Under the pieces are notes generated by a model that saw nothing but the letters and a program-made list of their open reading frames with translations, made no database searches and was not told where the DNA came from. Shown in pieces: positions 19,924-29,465 of a stretch of DNA of 64,000 nucleotides. A program made the position numbers and the translations under genes. Source of the DNA: an uncultured Shewanella sp. (GTDB lineage: Bacteria > Pseudomonadota > Gammaproteobacteria > Enterobacterales > Shewanellaceae); the NCBI RefSeq assembly GCF_947501665.1, contig NZ_CANMWS010000026.1:18085-82084 (forward strand), written 5' to 3'. How positions within the stretch are numbered: position 1 is the first letter of the stretch; each line of letters opens with the position of its first letter.

Positions 19924-21153
19924 ATGATATTAAAAATGATGAAACTAATTTGCATGATGTCATTGATATTGGACGCAATGTTTATTCTCTTATCTATCAG
20001 CTGTGTCACGATGAGAGTTTGACTCAAGATTTATTACAAGAATTAGACCTGTTGCATTTACGGCGACATGGTTTTAGGCAGCTTTCTACTGGTGAAACTC
20101 GGCGTGTCATGTTAGGTAGAGCCTTGGCTATAGAACCTGAACTGTTAATTATTGATAATATTTTTAATGGGTTAGATGTAGAGCATAGACAATCCTTGAT
20201 CCGCTATCTGACTAAGCTATCTGTAAGGGAAAAAAGCCCAATACAAATGTTAGTGATTTTTTCAAGAGAAGAGGATATGCCTGAGTGGATTGATAATGTG
20301 GCCCTTTTTAATCAAGGTGAATTTAAAGGCGTCATGAATAAAACCACCTGGGAACAACATCCATTAATATCTCAGATAAAAGCACAGTCTATTCAACAAA
20401 GTGAGCAAATGATCGCTCTTATTCGTCGTCATCAATATCATACTGAATTTGATGATCCTGTTTTTGAAATTAAGCAAGGACAGGTTAATTATCTTGATAA
20501 TATTATTTTTACCGGTATCAATTGGCGCATAGACAATGGTCAGCATTGGCAAATTCAAGGGCCCTACATTACTCGGTCTCATTTTTGGCGATCATCCACA
20601 GTGCTACAGTAATGATATCGATATTTTTGGGCGAAAAAGAGGTACAGGTGAAACAGTTTGGGAAATTAAAAAGCAAATAGGGATGGTTTCTGCTTCACTA
20701 CACTTACAATACCGAGTGAGTTGTAGTGCCTTACAGGTTGTATTATCAGGTTTTTATGATTCAATCGGCCTTTATACTGAACCGACTCGTCAAGAAAAAC
20801 AACTCGCTAAAGAATGGTTAACCATTTTACATATGGGTCAATATGAAACAACCCGTTTTAGACAGTTAGATTACAGCCAACAGCGATTATTGCTTATTGC
20901 TCGCGCATTAGTCAAACAGCCTAAATTATTAATTTTAGATGAGCCTTATCAAGGACTAGATTATATTGGTCGAAGGCTCGTTAAAAATACAGTCGAATTG
21001 ATTGCAAAAGAAAACTTAAGCCAACTGCTTTATGTTTCTCATTATGATGACGATCAAATAAAGAGTATTAACAATGTGCTGACTTTCATTTACGATGAAC
21101 AAGTAAAGTGTTTTAAAGTGAAAGCTATACATAAAAATGATATAAATCATTGA
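19917..21153 (+). pseudogene. modF: ModF-type double ABC ATPase, inactivated
   Basis: ModF (PhrA) proteins have two fused ABC ATPase domains of the molybdate-transport ATPase type. Here domain 1 lacks everything before its signature LSTGETRR; Walker B is LLIIDNIFNGLD. The frame then breaks at about 20562. GGGCCC is followed directly by TACATTACTC, so the NGxGKS of the second Walker A (about 17 nt) is missing, and translation continues in another frame with TLLGLIFGDHP, signature LDYSQQRLLLIARALV and Walker B LLILDEPYQGLD. Neither half retains a P-loop, so ATP binding is lost. An IS30 relic abuts the 5' end. Confidence 0.85.
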
Positions 21154-22082
21154 GCTTGGCTTCGATATAAATAGAGTTGTGGACTAATTAAGTCAGCTTC
21201 ATATTCACTAATTTTCTCTATTTCTGGTTTATAATAATCATCGAGTGGCGTGACTTTGAGTGTGTTTTTTGAAAATACCAGTACAGGAGTCGTTGCACTG
21301 CATTCTTTCGGACGAAGGTGAGTACAAGGTTCGGAGCCGTATGCATTTTTATAGGATAATTTAATCATTGGCTTAATACGAACAGGACGTCGTATAATGA
21401 GCTTATCATTGCACGTGTGTAAGCTATTGATTTGTAACTGTATTGACTGTATTTTATTTTCAGACTCTTTGGATAAAGAAGCTTGATGAAGTAATTTTTC
21501 TAATTGATTAAGTGCTTGCTTTTTCGTTACTTTGGGGGAACTGACTTTTTTCGCCCAATAAAAACGGAGACGATCTGGGGTTGTAGGTGAGTCAGCAATC
21601 AATATTTGACGTTTTAATTGATGTGTCATAATGCGTTTAAAAAGGTAATGGATAAGATCCCATTGCTGCTGATGATCTTTAGTATTGCTTTTTAAGTAAT
21701 GCATAAAATGTTGTTTGGTTATGTTTAACTGATTAATCACTTGCTCTATTGCGTTGGGGCAGCTGTCTAAATCAAATTGAATGAAACCAGGGTAACGTCT
21801 GACGAGTCTTGTGCTGTATTCCTTTTCAGATGTATTATCTTTTGCATAGTAAGCCGTAAGAGAATGAAGGGAGCTTTCAAATGCCGCTTTTCCTGTGAGT
21901 GAAGACACTGAAATATGCGCAGGTTGCTCGAGTTCATCTTCTTTTTCAAATGAAGGTAATTGGAAGAGTTGACATTCTTTTAATGGTAATCGACGCAAAT
22001 ATGTTGCTAGTTGCTCAGATAACGTTTGGATTTCAGACATTTGCTGTTGAAGAGTCGTTTCAACTTTTGCTTTTATATCCAA
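21147..22082 (-). CDS. tus: Tus-like replication-terminus binding protein
   Basis: 311 residues, the usual Tus length. Colinear matches to E. coli Tus include LFQLPSFEKEDE (RVFSLPEVKKEDE in E. coli), RYPGFIQFDLD, LRFYWAKK (LRFGWANK), ALNQLEKLL, KLIIRRPVRIKPM (KLKIKRPVKVQPI) and the ending LISPQLYLY. Tus binds Ter sites and blocks replication forks from one side. The start is a TTG with AAGGGA 6 nt upstream. The gene overlaps the 3' end of the modF pseudogene by 7 bp, convergently. I could not find a convincing Ter site in the window by eye. Confidence 0.85.
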   Translation of the reverse strand: MDIKAKVETTLQQQMSEIQTLSEQLATYLRRLPLKECQLFQLPSFEKEDELEQPAHISVSSLTGKAAFESSLHSLTAYYAKDNTSEKEYSTRLVRRYPGFIQFDLDSCPNAIEQVINQLNITKQHFMHYLKSNTKDHQQQWDLIHYLFKRIMTHQLKRQILIADSPTTPDRLRFYWAKKVSSPKVTKKQALNQLEKLLHQASLSKESENKIQSIQLQINSLHTCNDKLIIRRPVRIKPMIKLSYKNAYGSEPCTHLRPKECSATTPVLVFSKNTLKVTPLDDYYKPEIEKISEYEADLISPQLYLYRSQAQ

Positions 22083-22297
22083 AGTAGATCCCTTAATTAA
22101 AAATATTTATTAAAAATCATATCGTTAAAAAAATTGATGTCAACACGCAATAGACAATCAGGCAGGTTATTTATCTTAAAATCAGTAAAGTAGTATTATA
22201 TTTCAGCATCACAATTGTCTAACTAAGGATTTTTTTTAAGAAAATAACGCATAAAATAATTATTTATCATGAATATTCGCACTTTAACAAACTCATT

Positions 22298-23341
22298 TTA
22301 TTGGTAAAGCTCCATCCAGTAGTGAAGTGTGCTGTAGACTTCATAGGTAATTCTAGTACCACAATTTTTGGTAGGAGAGCCTGTTGTATGTACCCCTCGT
22401 ACATAACCTTGGCTGTCGACAATTGCACTGCCACTCACACCATTTGAAGTATCTATTTGATAACATAATCTATAAGGTGTTGAAGTCACAGGACCAGAAT
22501 CTGTCCACATCGTCGCATAAGGTTTCTCACTTGCATAACCGGTAATACTGTGTGTCCCAGATACATAGGGGCCAAAACCTAACGAACCACCATTTGCATT
22601 ACAATCAAGTACAATGAGTCCATAATCAAAATTAGAATTTCCTTCCTTAAACCAAGCTTCTGTTGTAATAGCCTTTTTCCATGAACATTTATTCCATGGC
22701 TTGTAATGACCATTTTGTGCCGTTGTGAAATCTAAGTTACTGTACCAGTTACCATTTCCATCAGCAATACAATGTCCCGCAGTCAATACATGGCTTTTAC
22801 CAATTAATGTGCCTGTGCAGCCCACATCAATTCTTCCGATAAGCCAATAAGGAGAACTCAGTGCAGGGTTTGTGACTTGTTTTCTATTATCTTCTCCCAT
22901 AATAACCATAGGCTTGATGATATTATCAATATTAAATGTTCCACTGTAATATGCACTGGATTGCTGCATCTTATCTTGAAAATAGTCAGAGTATTGTTCT
23001 AAATATGTTTGGTTATTGAACTGTTTTAAATCATCAATACTGATTGAGGAAGAAAACAGCTCTCCATTTTTAGAGACTGCAATGGCTGTGAATGCTTGAG
23101 ATAACTCTTCATCGGAATAAATTTCTTGCTGCTCTGCGTTTCCTAGGTAATAAGGGGGAGTGGGATTTGCGGCTTCTCCATTATGAATAAAGTTTGCAGT
23201 ATCATTTAATCGAATGATATGCGTTTGTTTAGTTTTTTCATCCATATCTACGGCAAATAATGGAGTGGCAATAAATAAAAAAGCAAATAAAAACAATTTA
23301 TTACATGAATTCTTCTTGATGCTTTTTACATTTGTTATCAT
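22298..23341 (-). CDS. Secreted trypsin-fold serine protease, V8/glutamyl-endopeptidase-like
   Basis: 347 residues with a signal peptide (LFLFAFLFIATPLFA). After a ~140-residue propeptide-like region the chymotrypsin-fold catalytic domain carries GTLIGKSHVLTAGHC (His), FDYGLIVLDC (Asp) and DTSNGVSGSAIVD (Ser in GVSGS). This pattern is typical of the S1B/V8-like subfamily. It probably acts outside the cell after activation. AGGA lies 7 nt before the ATG. No partner gene is adjacent. Confidence 0.87.
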   Translation of the reverse strand: MITNVKSIKKNSCNKLFLFAFLFIATPLFAVDMDEKTKQTHIIRLNDTANFIHNGEAANPTPPYYLGNAEQQEIYSDEELSQAFTAIAVSKNGELFSSSISIDDLKQFNNQTYLEQYSDYFQDKMQQSSAYYSGTFNIDNIIKPMVIMGEDNRKQVTNPALSSPYWLIGRIDVGCTGTLIGKSHVLTAGHCIADGNGNWYSNLDFTTAQNGHYKPWNKCSWKKAITTEAWFKEGNSNFDYGLIVLDCNANGGSLGFGPYVSGTHSITGYASEKPYATMWTDSGPVTSTPYRLCYQIDTSNGVSGSAIVDSQGYVRGVHTTGSPTKNCGTRITYEVYSTLHYWMELYQ

Positions 23342-23743
23342 ACATAATCCTAACTGATTATTTAATTATAACTATAGCCAAATCAATCGATAAATCTAAT
23401 CTAGGTATAAAGCTTGCCAGCATGCCAGAAAATAATCATGACCTCGGCCATGTTAAAAATCCACCAGCACCAAATTCAAATAGTCGTTTGATTAATACAC
23501 TTACAATGATGAGTCCAGCTCATACCAGTTAAACATAAATAACTTAGACATTATATTTAACCATGTTTAGTTTTACCGTGTATGAAAAAAGGTAAAACTA
23601 AACGATAACTAGCTATATATTTTCAATTGAAATGTATTTCATAAGGATAAGGCTCTGGTCGCCTTTAAACTCAAAGTAGGGGTTTACTTAAACTACCCCG
23701 AGGGTCTTTTTATTCGTTCTCTTGCATTTAATAGAGGTTAAGT
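23342..23743. other. Intergenic with one perfect hairpin
   Basis: Promoter region of the divergent protease (-) and GGDEF (+) genes. A short frame here (ending NTLTMMSPAHTS, stop at 23532) has no recognisable family and no good start. The only strong structure is the inverted repeat at 23565-23603. Confidence 0.5.
23565..23603. repeat. Perfect 13-bp inverted repeat with 13-nt loop
   Basis: GTTTAGTTTTACC pairs exactly with GGTAAAACTAAAC. No U-tract follows on either strand. It lies about 140 bp before the GGDEF gene and could be an operator pair or a 3' end hairpin. Confidence 0.7.
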
Positions 23744-24937
23744 TTGACATTCTTATATCACAGATTTAGGCATCTACTCATTCCGGTGCTTTTAACCGTT
23801 ATGGCGATAACATTAAGCCAGGTATACCAAGCTAATTTAAATATATGGACTGACATTATTTCATCCCTTCCTTATTGGTTATTAATCATTACCGCCTTTA
23901 TTGCCTTACAGTTTAATCGAAGCCGACTTGCTTTTTTATCTGTATTGTTCATGGGATATTATGCGCTTTATCAAAATAATTTATTCACATTATCACTGAA
24001 CATGTTTAGTGATAAGCCTGTTGTCATTGCTGGAGCATTGGTGATTAGCTTATTCGCTACGGTAAAAGATAGGGGTATTTTATCAAGTCACGGCATTATG
24101 CGATTATTTTTAATTAGTATGTGTCTTGGATTCGGTTTCCTATGGTTTTGGCTACTAAACCGTTACGATCAACAGATCAGTTTACTATTAACAACGGGGT
24201 TGAAACCCCAATATCAACTGTTAATCCCTATGATTATCTGTTCAGCGATTGTCAGTTTTAATGCTATTCGCCATACGAATTTAGTCAATTCAGCTATTTT
24301 TATTTCACTTGCAATATGGATTATGCATTATTATCAACCTCAATGGCTGCCTTTATCCTATTTATTGTCTATTCTTGCTATTGTTTATCTTATTACTATT
24401 TTAGTAGATTCTTATTTTTTAGCTTATCGGGACGAATTAACAGGTTTACCGTCAAGAAGAGCATTGTTTAATTTATCTCTATCATTAGGCAGAAAATACA
24501 GTGTAGCCATGTTAGATATTGATCACTTTAAAAAATTTAACGATACTTACGGCCATGATGTGGGTGATCAAGTATTAAAGTTAGTGGCTTCTAAATTATT
24601 AAATGTGTCAGGGGGAGGAAAAGTTTTTCGCTATGGTGGAGAAGAGTTCACGATTATCTTCCCAAGAAAAGATACCCATTACGTTATCCCCCACCTTGAT
24701 GCTGTTAGACAGGCCATTCAAGATTATAATATTGTTCTCAGGGATGAAAAACGAAAAACACAAACAAAAGCTAAACGGAAAACCAATTCTACAAAAAAAT
24801 ATAAAGCGGTTAAAGTCACCATTTCAATTGGCACAGCAGAAAGGTTGGCAGGCCATTCATTTACTCAAACCTTAAAAAAAGCGGACGAAGCCTTATATAA
24901 GGCAAAAAAGAAAGGACGAAATCAAGTCTGCAGTTAA
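23744..24937 (+). CDS. Membrane-bound diguanylate cyclase (GGDEF domain)
   Basis: 397 residues. About six to eight membrane spans fill residues 8-225, followed by a GGDEF domain starting RDELTGLPSRRALF. The active site reads RYGGEEF, so c-di-GMP synthesis is expected. The RxxD inhibitory I-site normally found just upstream is replaced by SGGG. A lysine-rich insertion (about 336-356) lies before the conserved VTISIGTAE strand. The start is TTG with AGAGG 6 nt upstream; the next Met would fall inside the first membrane span. The signal sensed is unknown. Confidence 0.88.
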   Translation: MTFLYHRFRHLLIPVLLTVMAITLSQVYQANLNIWTDIISSLPYWLLIITAFIALQFNRSRLAFLSVLFMGYYALYQNNLFTLSLNMFSDKPVVIAGALVISLFATVKDRGILSSHGIMRLFLISMCLGFGFLWFWLLNRYDQQISLLLTTGLKPQYQLLIPMIICSAIVSFNAIRHTNLVNSAIFISLAIWIMHYYQPQWLPLSYLLSILAIVYLITILVDSYFLAYRDELTGLPSRRALFNLSLSLGRKYSVAMLDIDHFKKFNDTYGHDVGDQVLKLVASKLLNVSGGGKVFRYGGEEFTIIFPRKDTHYVIPHLDAVRQAIQDYNIVLRDEKRKTQTKAKRKTNSTKKYKAVKVTISIGTAERLAGHSFTQTLKKADEALYKAKKKGRNQVCS

Positions 24938-25375
24938 CCTTCATTCCTGGTACACAAGGCCTACATTCAAGGGACAATGTGTACCAGGGAGCTTCCTCAC
25001 ACCAAAATCCTGCTATTTTTAAATCAATAAACAAAAAGTATTAATATTGACGTGCTTACCTTTAGTCATTTATCTCTTTTTTTCTATAAAAATATCATTA
25101 ACCTTCTGCTGGCTTGTTTAAAGTTCAACCAAGTTAGCATTAAGTTGATTTTTTGAGTTTAATTTGTGACTTAATACGGGTAGGATCATATCAAATAATG
25201 TTAAAATGTAACATTGTATTTCATTTCGAATGAAGCATAATATTCGAGCAATACGCATTATTAAAATCAAAATTGAATTTCTGTACTGGATTGCAGCAGT
25301 ATCCCTATCGATATATAGACCGTTGTATGGGGCAATCATGTGTGCCTTAATCATAAAACATAAGGGAAATATCAA
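24938..25375. other. Intergenic with one inverted repeat
   Basis: AT-rich region between the GGDEF gene and the phospholipase-like gene. It contains the hairpin at 24946-24988 and presumably the downstream gene's promoter. No gene is supported. Confidence 0.5.
24946..24988 (+). terminator. Hairpin after the GGDEF gene
   Basis: Perfect 11-bp stem CCTGGTACACA / TGTGTACCAGG with a 21-nt loop, starting 8 bp after the stop. No U-tract follows, so intrinsic termination is doubtful. Confidence 0.4.
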
Positions 25376-27106
25376 ATGAAGTTGGCATTAAAAGTCACCT
25401 GTCCGTTACTGATTAGTATACAAGCTTTTTTACCTGTTCATGCGTTTACTCAAAGTGGCGCAAGCGTCGACTTTATAGGTAGTGGTGTTCCAATGGGTCA
25501 TGAATGGTTGACACGCATGTCTGCATTTGAAGTAATAGGAAATGATCCTATTACGACCCCAGATCCAAATGATCCCAGAAGTCACTGGTCTGCAGGGCTT
25601 TCTTATAATACACAGCTTGATAGTCTCGCACTAAATGAAATTAATCAGCTAATGGAAAGCACTTTAAGTGATACACGCTATGAATCCACCTATCAATTTA
25701 TTCATTCAACTATTTTAGGACAACGTTGGGTAGACTTAGGAGGATTTAATGTGACGTCATCGAGTTTAGGAAATGTGAATTGCTTTGATGTTGTCTCACA
25801 AGAACCCGCTGAATTACAAAAAGATCACTATATGCGTCGTTACGATGACTTGGGAAACCAAGGGGGTATTGATGCTGCAATCCGCTCTCAAGCACGCTTC
25901 ATTGAGCATTTTGTTGATGCAGCAATGGCGACGGATCAGCAAATAAAAGTATGGGATGGAGGCGCTTATTCTACTAAAGAAAATGTGAATCACCAATACT
26001 TTTTATTTGGAAGAGCGGTACATTTATTCCAAGATTCTTTTAGTCCAGAGCATACTGTAAGACTAGATAGTGATAATTACGAAACCGTTTATCAAGTCAA
26101 AAGTTATTTGTGCGCTGAAGGTTCAGAGCAGCATACTCACGACTCAAAAGAAGTCTTAGATTACAGTAGTGATGATGTGATTTGGAAACAAGGTGTTCGT
26201 TTCCAAACGGGTTGGGATAGTTACAAAGCAAGCAACATGAAAGATATCGCTTTAGTTGCCACAGAAGCCAGTAAAGATTTATGGGCAGCTTTTTTTAGAA
26301 CCATGGGGACACCGATTGAAGAAAGGGAAGCTGTTGCTTTATCTGAAGCACAAACATTAGTTGATAATTGGTTAGCAATCGACACCTTATCAGCGCTATC
26401 TTGGTATGATGAGAAAACAAATCAAGATACTACTTATGTGGCTATGTTAGATGATCTTGACCCCAATTATACCCAAGAGCAATGTATGATTGATATTGGT
26501 GTTGAGTCAGGTGATCAACAAGAAAAAGTTGAGCAACTCGAAGAGGATAGATTAACTTGCATGTTCAATATTGAAGTTGAATCTGGCTATGAAGATGTCA
26601 ATGATCCCCATATGGACATTCCATATAATTGGAAGTGGAAAAATGCCACGACTTGGTTGACTCCAAGTGATGATTGGTTACCAGAAGAAAAAGAGGCAGA
26701 TTTAGGTAAATTGGTTAACATTGTTAGTGTGATTAATGATGAAGCGATGACATTAGATTCAAATACTCTGGAAGATAATGCGATTATTTACGTCGAAGAA
26801 GGTGAGCCATTAGCACTTATTCAGGTTAATATCAGTGATAATGATACTGCTTATTTTAGAGCAAAAGATAACCCTGATCTTTTCTTAAGTTATGCTACTT
26901 TTTCTGGAAAAGTAAAATTAGCTGATACACCATTAAATGCCAGCTATGAAATACAAACAGATTTAGGGGTCAGTAAATTATTGAGCCAACGTTGGGATGA
27001 TTATATGTGGTTCTATGAGCAAAATGGAACAGCATATGTAAGCGGTGATGCGGGCAAAAATGATACAGAATCAAGTTGGTATATCGAAACAATCACCGCT
27101 TTTTAA
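25376..27106 (+). CDS. Secreted zinc-dependent phospholipase C-like protein
   Basis: 576 residues with a signal peptide (cleavage near VHAFTQ). The N-terminal half has spaced His/Asp metal-ligand motifs of the zinc PLC/P1-nuclease fold: MGHEWLTR, SQARFIEHFVDAA, and FGRAVHLFQDSFSPEHTVR, the last matching the HxxxD...H signature. The C-terminal half (from about 380) is acidic with a probable beta-rich accessory domain. The metal-ligand pattern suggests hydrolysis of phospholipid or another phosphodiester. AAGGGA precedes the start. A hairpin terminator follows the stop. Confidence 0.7.
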   Translation: MKLALKVTCPLLISIQAFLPVHAFTQSGASVDFIGSGVPMGHEWLTRMSAFEVIGNDPITTPDPNDPRSHWSAGLSYNTQLDSLALNEINQLMESTLSDTRYESTYQFIHSTILGQRWVDLGGFNVTSSSLGNVNCFDVVSQEPAELQKDHYMRRYDDLGNQGGIDAAIRSQARFIEHFVDAAMATDQQIKVWDGGAYSTKENVNHQYFLFGRAVHLFQDSFSPEHTVRLDSDNYETVYQVKSYLCAEGSEQHTHDSKEVLDYSSDDVIWKQGVRFQTGWDSYKASNMKDIALVATEASKDLWAAFFRTMGTPIEEREAVALSEAQTLVDNWLAIDTLSALSWYDEKTNQDTTYVAMLDDLDPNYTQEQCMIDIGVESGDQQEKVEQLEEDRLTCMFNIEVESGYEDVNDPHMDIPYNWKWKNATTWLTPSDDWLPEEKEADLGKLVNIVSVINDEAMTLDSNTLEDNAIIYVEEGEPLALIQVNISDNDTAYFRAKDNPDLFLSYATFSGKVKLADTPLNASYEIQTDLGVSKLLSQRWDDYMWFYEQNGTAYVSGDAGKNDTESSWYIETITAF

Positions 27107-27153
27107 ACGTTGTATTCTTATTTGATAATTTAATACAGCGAATCAATAAAGAG

Positions 27154-27190
27154 AAAGGCGAACAATATACAAAGTTACGCCTTTTTCTTT
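27154..27190 (+). terminator. Intrinsic terminator of the phospholipase-like gene
   Basis: AAAGGCG pairs with CGCCTTT across a ~20-nt loop that can pair further. TTTTTCTTT follows, 48 bp after the stop. Confidence 0.75.
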
Positions 27191-27229
27191 AATCATATAA
27201 AATCCAAAATCACTAATTGCGACACATAA

Positions 27230-28312
27230 CTAATCTTTAGGTTTTAAATAGTGTTTCAGTGAACGAGGATCATTGTGTCCAGTTCGAGACATGATATATA
27301 GATGATCTTTATCGTTTTCATAAAGTTGAGTAACACAACCACTTCGTAAACTGTGCGCACCAAAAAACGCTGCATTTAATCCTGCCTTTTGGCAGTACTT
27401 TTTAATCACTTGATAAATATCATCGCCAGTTAGAAAACCAGATTGGCGACAGCTAACTTGGGCATTCTCCACATCACTTTGAACTTGATATTGCCTTATG
27501 GTCTGCCCATCTCTGGACAAAGAACGAAATAAATGGCCACTTTCAATCTTAGCAAGTGTCATCCAGTCTTTAACGACATCATAAGCAGAGAAAGGCTCTG
27601 ATTTAGGAAGGACTTTCCATTCTTTCTGACCTTGTTGGTTATTTTTAGAGTAGGGGAGGCGAACTCTCAGTTTATCTCTTAAAAATGCAATATGATCCAC
27701 TTCGATATTGGCTAGTTCTGAACGGCGAAATCCCCCTTGCAGGCCTAATTGTAAAATAGCCTTATCACGAGTACGTGTTAATTTTTGCGGTTGATTATCA
27801 ATGACTTGAATTAATAATTCTAATTCATCATACATAATGGGTTGTTGATCATAAACGCTTGTTTTTCTCTGCTGATTTCGGCTAAGCCCTCTCATAACCC
27901 GTAAGATCAAAGGATGTTCACTAGGAGAATGATAACCAGCTTGAATATGATAAAAACGAATCGCCGCTAAGCGGGTTGTTAATGTTTGCTTTGATAGTTG
28001 CTTACCTGTGGAAGCTTGGATCATGTCTTTTTGTTGCCCAATAAAAGAGATCACTGTTCTAGGATCAGCAGGCAAAGCATTAAGTTCATGTTGTTGACAA
28101 TACTGTTCAAAAATAGAAAAGCTGGACTGATATATACGGCGTGTATTATCGGATATTTCATAGCGTGTTTCTTGAGCAGCATTTTGAAAATCATCCAAAA
28201 TGGACAAGGGGAGCTCACTCTCCTTGTAGAATTTGTCTCTATCTGTTACTAATCCAGTGTTATCTTTATTTTCCCCTAATACTGAATAAGTATGCTTAAT
28301 CGTGTTTTTCAT
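27230..28312 (-). CDS. Tyrosine recombinase / site-specific integrase
   Basis: 360 residues. A SAM-like N-terminal core-binding region (about 40-160) precedes the catalytic domain. The first Arg is in GGFRRSELANIEVDHI, the HxLR box is GAHSLRSGCV, and GHNDPRSLKHYLK provides the second His and the Tyr nucleophile. It appears intact. No adjacent tRNA or obvious att direct repeat was seen, so any element it serves is not delimited. AAGG lies 5 nt before the ATG. An 18-bp perfect hairpin lies 122 bp upstream. Confidence 0.9.
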   Translation of the reverse strand: MKNTIKHTYSVLGENKDNTGLVTDRDKFYKESELPLSILDDFQNAAQETRYEISDNTRRIYQSSFSIFEQYCQQHELNALPADPRTVISFIGQQKDMIQASTGKQLSKQTLTTRLAAIRFYHIQAGYHSPSEHPLILRVMRGLSRNQQRKTSVYDQQPIMYDELELLIQVIDNQPQKLTRTRDKAILQLGLQGGFRRSELANIEVDHIAFLRDKLRVRLPYSKNNQQGQKEWKVLPKSEPFSAYDVVKDWMTLAKIESGHLFRSLSRDGQTIRQYQVQSDVENAQVSCRQSGFLTGDDIYQVIKKYCQKAGLNAAFFGAHSLRSGCVTQLYENDKDHLYIMSRTGHNDPRSLKHYLKPKD

Positions 28313-28434
28313 TCAGGCCTTTTTTATTGATGTATTTTGATTCTTACCTTTTTTAAACAAAATAGTAAGAATAAGGTTTTGATTAAAGATGTTATTTTAG
28401 CCTCTTTATTGCTCAATATTATAGCATAAAAGCC

Positions 28435-28476
28435 CATCTCTACCAGTGATAATTGTCATTATCACTGGTAGAGATG
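28435..28476. repeat. Perfect 18-bp inverted repeat upstream of the integrase
   Basis: The arms start CATCTCTACC and end GGTAGAGATG; the centre reads GATAATTGTCATTATC. The loop is 6 nt. The central 16 bp closely match the hairpin at 47761-47794 beside the second recombinase. A short T-run follows only on the minus strand. It may be a terminator or a recombination or protein-binding site. Confidence 0.75.
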
Positions 28477-28706
28477 ATTGTAAAAAGGAAAGAGGTTATT
28501 CCTCTTATGGAATACTGAATTTAAACCAAATATGTAAGTGACTAATTTGTGATTAATTATTCAAAAGTAACAGATGCTATTTTGTTACAGATGGCATCAA
28601 ATGATAGGAAAGTGCATTATTATTTTTGGTTATCTAGTAGGAAATTGATGCTATTTAAACCAACCTTATCTTTCTTGTTTCTAGTTGGACTACGGTTCAA
28701 GACTAT

Positions 28707-28748
28707 CAACAATAAGATGGTTAACCATCTTATTGTTGTGTTTTTTAT
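28707..28748 (+). terminator. Orphan intrinsic terminator
   Basis: A 14-bp perfect stem (CAACAATAAGATGG / CCATCTTATTGTTG) with a TTAA loop is followed by TGTTTTTT. No protein gene on the plus strand ends here, so a non-coding transcript from about 28.5 kb is possible. Confidence 0.75.
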
Positions 28749-29465
28749 TCAATATCATATGTATCCGCTAATGACGAGCGGTAAAGAAAAATAATCTGAG
28801 AACACAATTTTATTTATTGCTTCAAGAATACTGAAAGGGTTATTGCTAAACTTAAAAGGCACCTTAAAAAGAGAAGGATTTAATCAATAATTTTTAAATA
28901 TCATTGTAAGAGAAGTAACGTATCTATTGATAAGAATACAGAAACCTTCACCACTTACTTCTAGTATCAAAATATAAATAAAGTGGTTAAACATTTTATT
29001 TGACTAATAAATAGCTTTATATGCGCGCTTTTTATTATTCATAGTTACAAAGCAAAATGACGTAAATTGACAAATAAAAATCAGTATTTAAACAGAAATA
29101 AATCTTTGTTTGCAACTTGTTAACTTTGGTAGGTAATGAAATTAAAATCTCTTATTATTGTTAATAAATTAAACTGTAAATGTTTATGAATTAATAGTTT
29201 CACATTCATTTGTTTTATATTTATTTTCTAATATTCAAATAGTTATAGTCATAACCGTGTCAAATTAAACTATGTTAACCTTGATGTTGTTGTGATAAGT
29301 AACGACAAGAATAATAATCAATAAACACTTTGATATAAAAAATAACAATGAATCGATTTTTTGATAAATAAAGTAAGGAGGTGTTAAAGACAAATAAAAA
29401 ATTATAAACCCTACATATAATAAAATATAAACGATCTTAATTATAAATATAAAATGGAGTTAAAT

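Larger units (their letters stand above)
28313..29465. other. 1.15-kb intergenic region with two strong hairpins
   Basis: Very AT-rich. A frame at 28549-28794 crosses a strong terminator and resembles no protein, so it is not called. The region holds the hairpins at 28435-28476 and 28707-28748 and presumably the promoter of the leukocidin-like gene. Confidence 0.55.

Noticed and set aside
22213..22228. Ter-like sequence upstream of the tus-like gene (ATTGTCTAACTAAGG)
   Set aside because: Only partly matches the E. coli Ter core; the TGTTGTAAC heart is not preserved. Too weak to annotate.
23332..23532. 66-codon frame divergent to the V8-like protease
   Set aside because: It overlaps the protease start on the other strand and has no recognisable family or RBS.
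28549..28794. 81-codon open frame in the large intergenic region
   Set aside because: It runs through a strong intrinsic terminator and has no protein-like composition or family.
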